In this document: positions 1 to 6,014 of the stretch, in pieces | How positions within the stretch are numbered: the first letter of the stretch is position 1 | How the letters are laid out: each line of letters begins with the position of its first letter | Origin: Caulobacteraceae bacterium | GTDB taxonomy: Bacteria > Pseudomonadota > Alphaproteobacteria > Caulobacterales > Caulobacteraceae | NCBI GenBank assembly: GCA_003136615.1 | Contig: PLFA01000157.1 | Location: forward strand, 1 to 9,666 | DNA: 9,666 bases | Direction: 5' to 3' | Position numbers and translations under genes: made by a program | The notes under the pieces: generated by a model | What the model saw: only the letters and a program-made list of their open reading frames with translations | Told to the model about the DNA's origin: nothing | Database searches by the model: none

Positions 1-335
1 TGCTCTGGACCCAGGCGAGCTATGCCGTGACGGGCCTTCTGGGCCTAAGCTTCCTCGGCCTGGAGTTCAGCGAATTCGCGCGCATGGTGGCCATGGGCGC
101 CGGCCCTGACCGTAGCGCCTTCCTCTCAGCCTTCTTTGCCCTCGTGGGCCTTCATGGCCTGCATGTGAGCATTGGCCTGTTGTGGTTGGGAACGGTCATG
201 GCGCAGCTTTGGGCCAAGGGATTTCGTCCGGACATACAGCGGCGAGGTCTCTGCTTCGCCCTCTTCTGGCATGCCCTCGACATCATCTGGGTGGGCATTT
301 TCACCAACGTCTATCTTCTGGGAACAATTCCATGA
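1..335 (+). CDS. cyoC: Cytochrome bo3-type quinol oxidase subunit III, 3' part (CyoC)
   Basis: This is the C-terminal part, about 110 residues, of a heme-copper quinol oxidase subunit III; the gene starts before the window and is read in the frame beginning at base 3. Subunit III is an inner-membrane protein that stabilises the proton-pumping quinol oxidase and has no redox centre. Three hydrophobic segments are visible. The motifs LVGLHGLHVSIGLLWL and FWHALDIIWVGIFTNVYL are characteristic of the CyoC/CoxC family and close to the E. coli CyoC C-terminus as I recall it. The stop (333-335) overlaps the cyoD start in an ATGA, so the two are translationally coupled. A GTG at base 27 is an internal valine, not a start. 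CyoC is preferred over cytochrome c oxidase subunit III because cyoD follows directly. Confidence 0.93.
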   Translation, partial: LWTQASYAVTGLLGLSFLGLEFSEFARMVAMGAGPDRSAFLSAFFALVGLHGLHVSIGLLWLGTVMAQLWAKGFRPDIQRRGLCFALFWHALDIIWVGIFTNVYLLGTIP

Positions 336-727
336 GTGAGCATGACGAGCCCATGGACGCGGCGCCTGGCGATCAGGACGCGGGGCCAGGAGCGTTCGCA
401 AGGGGGCTGCGCAATTATCTGATCGGGATGACCCTGGCGGCTGGCTTGACCGTCGCGGCTTTCTGGGTGGCCAGCGGCACAAACCTCGTCTATGCGCCCG
501 GCGTGCCCATGGCCCTGGCGGCCCTGGCGGTCGCCCAGATGGGCGTTCACCTCGTCTTTTTTCTGCACATCACCACAGGGCCAGACAACACTAACAACGT
601 CCTGGCCCTGGCGTTCGGCGTGCTGGTGGTGGGCATCGTGATCGGCGGCTCGATGTGGATCATGTATCACCTGAACGCCAATATGGGGTCCATGGCGGGC
701 ATGATGAGCCTGCAGACGCAGCGCTGA
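332..727 (+). CDS. cyoD: Cytochrome bo3-type quinol oxidase subunit IV (CyoD)
   Basis: A 131-residue small membrane subunit of the quinol oxidase. The ATG at 332 overlaps the cyoC stop (ATGA) and has a GGGAA-like purine stretch upstream, so it is preferred over earlier in-frame codons that lie inside cyoC. Three hydrophobic helices follow a polar, acidic N-terminal tail of about 25 residues. The motifs AQMGVHLVFFLHI and GSMWIMYHLNANM match the CyoD/COX4-bac family (compare E. coli VQVLVHLVCFLHM and GSIWIMWNLNYNM, from memory). It is longer than E. coli CyoD (109 residues), with an extended N-terminus and a Met-rich tail of about 13 residues after the last helix. No cyoE follows; the next gene is an SDR 61 bases on. 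CyoD is usually thought to assist assembly of the binuclear centre. Confidence 0.92.
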   Translation: MSEHDEPMDAAPGDQDAGPGAFARGLRNYLIGMTLAAGLTVAAFWVASGTNLVYAPGVPMALAALAVAQMGVHLVFFLHITTGPDNTNNVLALAFGVLVVGIVIGGSMWIMYHLNANMGSMAGMMSLQTQR

Positions 728-752
728 GACACGGAACACTGCGCGAAAAACC

Positions 753-781
753 TTGGCCGCCAGCGCCCAGGCGCCTTAACT
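753..781 (+). promoter_or_regulatory. Possible promoter for the SDR gene at 789
   Basis: TTGGCC (753-758) and TTAACT (776-781) are separated by exactly 17 bases. They match the sigma70-type -35 and -10 consensus at 4/6 and 3/6 positions. A start point about 7 bases downstream would fall at or next to the ATG at 789, giving a leaderless mRNA. That would fit the lack of any Shine-Dalgarno sequence before that ATG. The hexamers are weak and chance occurrence is quite possible. Confidence 0.25.
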
Positions 782-788
782 CCCGCCC

Positions 789-1505
789 ATGACCGATACG
801 CCGCATATTCTCGTCACGGGGTCCTCCCGGGGCATCGGCCGGGCGATTGGAGAGACTCTAAAGGCGCGCGGCGCACGAGTTGTGGGACATGCCCGCCATG
901 ACGGGCCGGACGTCCTTGGCGCGGACCTGTCAGACCCCGTCGCCGCCGACCGGCTGTGGGATGCGGCTGGGGAGCGTCTGGATGGCCGCATCGACGTGCT
1001 CATCAACAATGCCGGTGTCTTTGAAGCGGTCTCGCCGGACGATGAACTGCGGACATGGCATGACGCCTGGAGCCACACGCTTCAGGTCAACCTTCAGGCC
1101 AGCGCCGACCTGTGCCGCCGCGCGGTGCTGGATTGGCAGGCCTCGGGGCGGAGCGGCCGGATCATCAACATCGCGAGCCGCGCCGCCTATCGCGGCGATT
1201 CGCCCCTTCACTGGCACTATGCGGCCTCCAAGGCCGGTATGGTGGCCATGACCAAGACCGTCGCCAGGGCCTATGCAGGGGAGGGGATTCTCGCCTTCGC
1301 CGTCTGCCCGGGCTTCACCATGACCGGCATGGCGGAGGACTATTTGGCGAGCCGAGGCGGCGATGCGCTCTTGGCGGATATCCCCCTGGGCCGGGTCGCC
1401 GAACCCGAGGAGGTGGCCAATATCGCCGCCTATCTGGCCCTCGACGCTCCGGCCTCCATGACAGGCGCGGTGATTGATGTGAACGGCGCGAGCTTCGTGC
1501 GTTAA
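789..1505 (+). CDS. SDR family NAD(P)-dependent oxidoreductase (classical type)
   Basis: A 238-residue classical short-chain dehydrogenase/reductase with a complete active site. It has the cofactor motif TGSSRGIG (residues 10-17), NNAG (73-76), the catalytic-tetrad Asn at 101 (VNLQAS), Ser130, and Tyr144-x3-Lys148 in YAASK. PG follows at 174-175, then the FabG-like C-terminal signature PLGRVAEPEEVAN. It is expected to be a soluble cytosolic enzyme oxidising or reducing a carbonyl/hydroxyl group; the substrate cannot be read from sequence. The start at 789 puts the first beta-strand at the usual place, but there is no recognisable ribosome binding site before it. It lies 61 bases after cyoD and converges on the kynR-like gene, with overlapping stops. 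A role in the kyn pathway is possible by proximity only. It could equally be a FabG-like or sugar/alcohol dehydrogenase. Confidence 0.9.
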   Translation: MTDTPHILVTGSSRGIGRAIGETLKARGARVVGHARHDGPDVLGADLSDPVAADRLWDAAGERLDGRIDVLINNAGVFEAVSPDDELRTWHDAWSHTLQVNLQASADLCRRAVLDWQASGRSGRIINIASRAAYRGDSPLHWHYAASKAGMVAMTKTVARAYAGEGILAFAVCPGFTMTGMAEDYLASRGGDALLADIPLGRVAEPEEVANIAAYLALDAPASMTGAVIDVNGASFVR

Positions 1506-1966
1506 GCGCGCTTACGCGTCAGGGCGGCGCTCAAGGGCGCGCGGTGCTTGACGGACTTGAGGCAGATCATGGTGGAGGAGCGCTGCAGGCCGGGCAGAAG
1601 CGAGATGCTGAAGCGCAGCAGATCGTCCAGGTCGTCCACATCGCGACAGACCAGTTTCAGCATATAATCGGCCTCGCCTGCAGTCGTATAGCATTCCAGT
1701 ATAGCAGGGTTTTGCAAAACGGCCTCTTCGAAGGCCGCGCGGCGGGAAAAGTCGATCATCACTTGGACGAAGGCGAAGACGCCAAGCCCCATGGCGCGGG
1801 CGTCCACGTCCGCGACGTAACCGCGAATAACACCGGCGGTCTCCAGCGTCTGAACCCGCGTCCAGCAGGGCGTCTTGGATAGCCCCACGGTGTCGGCCAA
1901 GCTGGCGAAGGATTGCCGGCCGTCGCGTTCCAGCGAGGCGATGATCGCCACATCCATCTGATCCAT
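1502..1966 (-). CDS. Lrp/AsnC family regulator, probably KynR-like
   Basis: A 154-residue Lrp/AsnC-type transcription factor. The N-terminus begins MDQMDVAIIASLERDGRQS, the usual opening of the winged helix-turn-helix. The recognition region GLSKTPCWTRVQTLETAGVI lies at about residues 28-47, followed by a linker and a RAM ligand-binding domain (about 60-150) with the GEADYMLKL strand. I chose the ATG at 1966, which has GGAG 8 bases upstream; the in-frame TTG at 1990 has no such site and would add eight atypical residues. It is transcribed divergently from kynA with 104 bases between them. In Pseudomonas aeruginosa the Lrp/AsnC protein KynR, divergent from kynBAU, activates that operon in response to L-kynurenine. 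The same arrangement suggests the same role here, but ligand and sign are inferred. Family call about 0.97; KynR function about 0.7. Confidence 0.9.
   Translation of the reverse strand: MDQMDVAIIASLERDGRQSFASLADTVGLSKTPCWTRVQTLETAGVIRGYVADVDARAMGLGVFAFVQVMIDFSRRAAFEEAVLQNPAILECYTTAGEADYMLKLVCRDVDDLDDLLRFSISLLPGLQRSSTMICLKSVKHRAPLSAALTRKRA
1503..1514. repeat. 12-bp perfect palindrome over convergent stop codons
   Basis: TAAGCGCGCTTA is a perfect palindrome beginning at the stop codon of the SDR (TAA, 1503-1505) and covering the end of the kynR-like gene, whose stop is the complement of 1502-1504. With GCGT (1499-1502) and ACGC (1514-1517) added it can form a slightly longer bulged hairpin. 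No T-run follows on either strand, so it is not a standard intrinsic terminator. It may slow converging polymerases or be chance. Confidence 0.35.
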
Positions 1967-1991
1967 CGTCGCATCTCCGGGCTTGCGCAAA

Positions 1992-2005
1992 AGAACATTT
2001 GTTCT
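1992..2005. promoter_or_regulatory. Inverted repeat 1, candidate KynR-like operator
   Basis: AGAACA-TT-TGTTCT is a perfect dyad of 6-base arms in the divergent kynR-kynA spacer, with its centre 32 bases upstream of the regulator's ATG. Lrp/AsnC proteins commonly bind short dyads with A/T centres and regulate their own gene as well as the divergent one. The same GAACA/TGTTC arms recur at 2034-2044. Binding is inferred from position and symmetry only. Confidence 0.55.
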
Positions 2006-2033
2006 GCCAGAAAACCAATCCGAGGAAAACGAG

Positions 2034-2044
2034 GAACAATGTTC
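2034..2044. promoter_or_regulatory. Inverted repeat 2, candidate KynR-like operator
   Basis: GAACA-A-TGTTC is a second perfect dyad with the same arms as the one at 1992-2005, but with a 1-base instead of a 2-base centre. The two centres are about 40 bp apart, close to four helical turns, which would place two bound dimers on roughly the same DNA face. It overlaps the ATG of the possible leader ORF at 2039, so it could lie downstream of the transcription start. Confidence 0.45.
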
Positions 2045-2074
2045 GGAATGAATTGGGCTATGGCTGCGCTATGA
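2039..2074 (+). CDS. Possible leader peptide ORF with a Trp codon, overlapping the kynA start
   Basis: A short reading frame encodes MFGMNWAMAAL and stops at TGA 2072-2074, which overlaps the ATG of kynA (2071-2073) as ATGA. GAGG (2031-2034) lies 4 bases before its ATG, and a second GAGGAA sits at 2022-2027. No ribosome binding site is visible before the kynA ATG itself, so kynA translation may depend on ribosomes finishing this peptide. The single Trp codon, in front of a tryptophan-degrading enzyme, recalls the Trp residue of TnaC, but no other TnaC feature is present. Eleven codons can arise by chance, and an internal start at the ATG at 2048 in the same frame is also possible. Confidence 0.35.
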   Translation: MFGMNWAMAAL

Positions 2075-2898
2075 GCGCGCCCTCCGTCCAAATCGCCATG
2101 ACTTTGGCCGCGCCCGGTCCGACCTATGCCAGCTATCTGCGCCTGGATGAGATCCTGAACGCCCAGGCGCCGCTTTCCGGCACGCATGATGAGATGCTGT
2201 TCATCGTCATCCACCAGGCCTCCGAGCTCTGGATAAAGCTATGCCTGCATGAACTTTCCGCCGCGCGCGCCGCGATTGCCGCCGATAATCTGGCGCCGGC
2301 CCTGAAGATGATCGCGCGGGTGTCGCGGGCGCAGGATCACATGATCCAGTCTTGGAACGTGCTGGCCACCATGACCCCGCGCGATTTCGCCGGCATGCGG
2401 GAGGCCCTGGGCAAGAGTTCAGGCCTGCAATCCCACCAATACCGCCTCATGGAGTTTATGATGGGGGCCAAGAAGCCCGACATGATCGCGGCTTTCGAAG
2501 CCTTTCCGGACGTTCGGGCGCAGCTGCTCGCCGAGCTCGCGCGGCCAAGCCTTTATGATGAAGCCATTGGCCTTTTGGCCCGGCGCGGGTTCGATCTGCC
2601 GCGCGAGACCTATGAGCGCGATTTCAGCCAGCCCTATGTCGCGGCGCCCGCCGTGGAGGCGGCATGGGAGCAAATCTACCGCCAGCCCGATCTCTATTGG
2701 GACCTTTATGACCTGGCGGAGAAACTGGCGGATGTGGAGTACCGCTTCCAGCTCTGGCGATTCGGCCACCTGAAGACCATCGAGCGGATCATCGGGTTCA
2801 AGCGCGGAACGGGTGGCACGGCGGGCGTGCATTATCTCGCCTCCCTGATGAAGGAGGTCTTCTTCCCCGAGCTTCTCGATGTGCGAAAGGCATTTTGA
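2071..2898 (+). CDS. kynA: Tryptophan 2,3-dioxygenase (KynA)
   Basis: A 275-residue heme dioxygenase that converts L-tryptophan to N-formyl-L-kynurenine, the first step of the kynurenine pathway, in the cytosol. Conserved blocks agree with bacterial TDOs: GTHDEMLFIVIHQASELWIKL (distal active-site His at residue 39), SGLQSHQYRLMEF, and FQLWRFGHLKTIERIIGFKR with the presumed heme-ligating His233. These are followed by GTGGTAGV (substrate carboxylate/ammonium loop) and the typical C-terminus FFPELLDVR. The ATG at 2071 gives a length close to known bacterial TDOs. The frame is open back to a TTG at 1999, but that extension crosses the operator-like repeats and looks non-coding, and an ATG at 2098 would remove the N-terminal arm. 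There is no clear Shine-Dalgarno at 2071. It overlaps kynU at its 3' end and is the first gene of the operon. Confidence 0.96.
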   Translation: MSAPSVQIAMTLAAPGPTYASYLRLDEILNAQAPLSGTHDEMLFIVIHQASELWIKLCLHELSAARAAIAADNLAPALKMIARVSRAQDHMIQSWNVLATMTPRDFAGMREALGKSSGLQSHQYRLMEFMMGAKKPDMIAAFEAFPDVRAQLLAELARPSLYDEAIGLLARRGFDLPRETYERDFSQPYVAAPAVEAAWEQIYRQPDLYWDLYDLAEKLADVEYRFQLWRFGHLKTIERIIGFKRGTGGTAGVHYLASLMKEVFFPELLDVRKAF

Positions 2899-4157
2899 TG
2901 AGTCCGGCCCTGATCCTCACCCGCGCCGCGCCGCCCGCCGATATTCTGGCGGCTGACGCCAATGATCCGTTACGCGGCTTCCGCGCCCGCTTTCAGCTTC
3001 CCGAAGGGCTGATCTATCTGGACGGCAATTCCCTGGGCGCGCTTCCGGCGGCGACCCCCGCGCGCCTGGCGAGGGCCATCGATCATGAGTGGGGTCACGA
3101 TCTGATCGGCAGCTGGAACAGTCATGACTGGTTTGGCGCCCCCCGCCGGGTGGGCGACAAGATCGCCGGCCTGATCGGGGCGGGGGCGGGCGAGGTCATC
3201 GTCGCGGACTCCGTGTCGGTCAATCTCTTCAAGCTGCTGACCGCGGCGTTGGAGCGCCAGGCTGGACGCCGGACCATCCTCTCCGAGCCCGGCAATTTCC
3301 CCACCGACCTCTATATGGCCCAAGGCCTGGCGCGGATGCTGGGCGACCGCGCCCTTCGCACAGTCCCCGCCGACGACATTATCGCGGCCATCGACGATGA
3401 CACCGCCGTCGTGATGCTGACCCACGTTCATTACAAGACAGGCCGCAAGCTCGACATGGCCGCCATCACAGCGGCCGCCCATGCCAAGGGCGCCCTGGTG
3501 CTTTGGGATCTCAGCCACAGCGCCGGCGCCATTCCCGTGGACCTTAACGGCTGCGGGGCCGATCTGGCGGTGGGCTGCGGCTACAAATATCTGAACGGCG
3601 GCCCGGGCGCCCCGGCCTTTCTTTTCGTCGCGCGACGCCTGCAGGATGAGCTCGTCTCGCCCCTGGCCGGCTGGATGGGCCATGCCCGGCCCTTCGACTT
3701 CATCGACGATTATGAGCCAGGCGCGGGCATAACGCGCTTTGCCTGCGGTACGCCGCCCATGCTCAGCCTGATCGCCCTGGAGCAGGGGGTGGATCTCATA
3801 CTGGACGCCGATCCTGGTCTCATCGCCGCCAAGGCCGAGGCCTTAAGCGAGATGTTCATCAGATCGGTCGAGACCCGCTGCGCCGGGCTGGGCCTGTCTC
3901 TCGTCAGCCCCAGGGCCTTCGCGGACCGTGGCAGCCATGTCTCCTTCGCCCATGAGAGGGCCTATGAGATCTGCCGGGCCTTGATCGCTCGGGGCGTGGT
4001 GGGTGACTTCCGCGCGCCGGACGTCGTGCGGTTTGGATTCACGCCCCTGTATACCCGCTTCAGCGATGTCTGGGCCGCCGGCGACGCCTTGGCCGATGTC
4101 CTCGAGACGCGGGCCTGGGATTCCCCTGCCTTCCGTGTGCGGACAGCTGTCACGTGA
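2898..4157 (+). CDS. kynU: Kynureninase (KynU)
   Basis: A 419-residue fold-type I PLP enzyme that hydrolyses L-kynurenine to anthranilate and L-alanine. Visible signatures are YLDGNSLGALP (residues 40-50), NFPTDLYM (133-140, with the PLP-contacting Phe and Asp), DLSHSAG (204-210, with Asp204 and His207 at the cofactor) and GCGYKYLNGGPGAPAF, where Lys230 is the predicted Schiff-base lysine. Length is normal for the family (about 415-420). The start is the ATG at 2898, which overlaps the kynA stop (TGATG) and has AAGG 7 bases upstream; the TTG just before it is unlikely. No kynurenine formamidase (kynB) follows, unlike Pseudomonas kynBAU, so that step must be encoded elsewhere or be done by another hydrolase. 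The product anthranilate is the likely substrate of the next two genes. Confidence 0.97.
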   Translation: MSPALILTRAAPPADILAADANDPLRGFRARFQLPEGLIYLDGNSLGALPAATPARLARAIDHEWGHDLIGSWNSHDWFGAPRRVGDKIAGLIGAGAGEVIVADSVSVNLFKLLTAALERQAGRRTILSEPGNFPTDLYMAQGLARMLGDRALRTVPADDIIAAIDDDTAVVMLTHVHYKTGRKLDMAAITAAAHAKGALVLWDLSHSAGAIPVDLNGCGADLAVGCGYKYLNGGPGAPAFLFVARRLQDELVSPLAGWMGHARPFDFIDDYEPGAGITRFACGTPPMLSLIALEQGVDLILDADPGLIAAKAEALSEMFIRSVETRCAGLGLSLVSPRAFADRGSHVSFAHERAYEICRALIARGVVGDFRAPDVVRFGFTPLYTRFSDVWAAGDALADVLETRAWDSPAFRVRTAVT

Positions 4158-4200
4158 TCCCCCAAGCTTCGCCCTCTACCGCCAGATTGGAGCCGCGCCC

Positions 4201-5481
4201 ATGAACGCCCTGAGCCCCATCGCCGCCGCGCCGCCCGTCGTCTTTCCGAGGGCCGACGGCTCCCGCGTGCCCTATGCGGTGTTCAGCGATCCGGCGATCT
4301 ATGAGCTAGAGCAGGCGCGCATCTTTCGCGGGCCTACCTGGAGCTTTCTCGCCCTCGAAGCGGAGATCAAACAACCGGGCGACTTCAAGAGCACCTTCAT
4401 CGGCGATACGCCGGTGGTGGTCACGCGCACCGAAGAGGGGGGCCTTGCGGCCTGGGTCAATCGCTGCGCCCATCGCGGCGCCATGGTCTGCCGGCAATCG
4501 CGGGGCAATGCGGCCTCCCACGCCTGCGTCTATCATCAGTGGCGATATGACCTGGAGGGCAATCTCGTAGGGGTGCCGTTCCTGCGCGGCATCGGCGGTC
4601 AGGCCGGCATGCCCCCGGAGTTTGACCGGTTGGCCAACGGCCTGCGAAAGCTGCGCGTGGCGAGCTATGCGGGCCTCGTCTTCGCCACCTTCAGCGACGA
4701 GGTGGAACCCCTGGCCGACTATATCGGTCCGGTCATGGGCGGGTTCATCGACCGCATCTTCCACAAGCCCGTGGAATATCTCGGCTGCACGCGGCAGTTC
4801 TCGAACTCGAACTGGAAGCTCTATCTGGAGAACGTGAAGGACCCCTATCACGCCAGCCTGCTGCACCTGTTCCACACCACCTTCAATATCTACCGCGTGG
4901 GCATGAAGGCTCATTGCGTCACCGATGGGGGCCATGGCCTTCACAGCCTGATCATGGCGATCAAACAGGATCAGACCGAGACCGCGAGCGCCTATAAGGA
5001 CCAGAAAATCCGCACCTTCGACAGCGGTTTCACCCTTGAGGATGAGGGCATCCTGGCCCTGATCCCCGAATATGACGTGCTCGCCACCAACCACATTCAG
5101 CCGATTTTCCCGCAACTGGTGATCCAGCAGATCCACAATACCCTGGTGGCGCGCCAGCTTCTGCCGAAGGGGCCGGATCACTTCGAGCTGATCTTCCACT
5201 TCTTCGGCTATGAAGATGACGATGCGGAGATGCGCAAACTGCGGATCAAGCAGTCCAATCTCGTCGGGCCCGCCGGCTACATATCCATGGAGGATACCGA
5301 GGCCACCGAGCTCGTTCAGCGCGGCGTGGCGCGCGACGGCGACCTCACCTCGGTCATCGACATGGCGGCCGGCGCGCCGGACCAGTCCGACACCCTCATC
5401 ACCGAATCCCTGATCCGCAGTTTCTGGGCGGGCTACAGGAAGCTGATGGGTCTGGACACTCTGGTCGAGGCGACGGTTTGA
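4201..5481 (+). CDS. Rieske ring-hydroxylating oxygenase alpha subunit, probably anthranilate dioxygenase (AndAc-like)
   Basis: A 426-residue large subunit of a Rieske non-heme iron oxygenase. The Rieske [2Fe-2S] site is Cys89-x-His91 (NRCAHRGAMVC) and Cys109-x2-His112 (CVYHQW). The catalytic domain has NWKLYLENVKDPYHASLLH, giving the bridging Asp214 and iron ligands His217 and His222; the third ligand is probably Asp365 in SMEDTEA. The ATG at 4201 has GGAG 8 bases upstream, and a longer open frame to 4003 lies inside kynU. From memory, the length and the region after the Rieske site most resemble the NagG/AndAc group (salicylate 5-hydroxylase, Burkholderia anthranilate dioxygenase). Position right after kynureninase supports anthranilate as substrate, giving catechol, CO2 and ammonia if it is a 1,2-dioxygenase. 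Substrate and regiochemistry are inferred. No ferredoxin or reductase gene is nearby. Confidence 0.9.
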   Translation: MNALSPIAAAPPVVFPRADGSRVPYAVFSDPAIYELEQARIFRGPTWSFLALEAEIKQPGDFKSTFIGDTPVVVTRTEEGGLAAWVNRCAHRGAMVCRQSRGNAASHACVYHQWRYDLEGNLVGVPFLRGIGGQAGMPPEFDRLANGLRKLRVASYAGLVFATFSDEVEPLADYIGPVMGGFIDRIFHKPVEYLGCTRQFSNSNWKLYLENVKDPYHASLLHLFHTTFNIYRVGMKAHCVTDGGHGLHSLIMAIKQDQTETASAYKDQKIRTFDSGFTLEDEGILALIPEYDVLATNHIQPIFPQLVIQQIHNTLVARQLLPKGPDHFELIFHFFGYEDDDAEMRKLRIKQSNLVGPAGYISMEDTEATELVQRGVARDGDLTSVIDMAAGAPDQSDTLITESLIRSFWAGYRKLMGLDTLVEATV

Positions 5482-5960
5482 ACCTCGAGGGGGACCCCGC
5501 CCTGCGTCAGGAGATGCTGGCGCTGCAGGATGAATATATCTCCACCCTCGACACCGACGCCCTGGAGCATTGGCCAGAGATGTTCGTCGAGGATTGCCTC
5601 TATGAGATCATCCCCAAGGAGAATGTGGATCTGGGCCTCCCCGCCCCGGTGATCCATTACGACAGCCGCCGCATGCTCCGCGATCGCGTCGTCTCGCTTC
5701 GCCACGCCAATATCTTCCAGCCCGCGGTCTATCGGCACTTCACCTCCGGCCTCGTGATCGCGGCGGCCGGGGACCCTCAGATCGAGATGCGGTCCAGCTA
5801 TATGGTGGTGAGGACCAGTCAGGCGGGGGATTCGACGGTGTTCCAGACCGGGCGCTATCATGATCTCGTCGTGCGCGACGGCGGGCGGTGGCGCTTCAAG
5901 AGCAAGCGCGTGATCTACGACACCTCGCGCATTCAAACGGCCCTGGCGATCCCTATCTAA
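5478..5960 (+). CDS. Ring-hydroxylating oxygenase beta subunit, probably anthranilate dioxygenase (AndAd-like)
   Basis: A 160-residue small subunit of the SnoaL/NTF2-like cone fold that packs with the alpha subunit in an oxygenase hexamer; it has a structural role and no metal site. Family features include the early acidic helix (LQDEYISTLDTDALEHWPEMF), EDCLYEIIPKEN, the DSRRMLRDRV block and the C-terminal RWRFKSKRVIYDTSRIQTALAIPI. The likely start is a TTG at 5478 overlapping the alpha-subunit stop (TTGA), with GAGG ending 7 bases upstream. The first ATG (Met13) would remove the start of helix 1. Tight coupling to the alpha gene fits a fixed stoichiometry of the two chains. The beta identity is firm; the anthranilate assignment follows from context. 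Confidence 0.9.
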   Translation: MNLEGDPALRQEMLALQDEYISTLDTDALEHWPEMFVEDCLYEIIPKENVDLGLPAPVIHYDSRRMLRDRVVSLRHANIFQPAVYRHFTSGLVIAAAGDPQIEMRSSYMVVRTSQAGDSTVFQTGRYHDLVVRDGGRWRFKSKRVIYDTSRIQTALAIPI

Positions 5961-6014
5961 GGTCAATCCTAACCGTGGCGATGCGCTTAAGTGTCTCCTT
6001 TTCTCGGAGTGACC

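Noticed and set aside
764..775. GCGCC-CA-GGCGC inverted repeat as a terminator after cyoD
   Set aside because: The 2-base loop forces a shorter stem and there is no T-run; it also lies between the two proposed promoter hexamers.
1967..1990. TTG start for the Lrp/AsnC gene at 1990
   Set aside because: The ATG at 1966 has GGAG at 8 bases and gives the normal family N-terminus; the GGAG lies inside the proposed extension.
1983..1990. TTGCGCAA palindrome as a third operator
   Set aside because: Only 8 bp, different arms from the two matched dyads, and inside the untranslated leader of the regulator; chance is likely.
1999..2070. In-frame TTG extension of kynA back to 1999
   Set aside because: It runs through the operator-like repeats, has no ribosome binding site, and encodes a basic stretch unlike TDO N-termini.
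4306..5199. 297-codon minus-strand frame inside the Rieske alpha gene
   Set aside because: Mirror of a conserved gene, with no recognisable domain and no start context.
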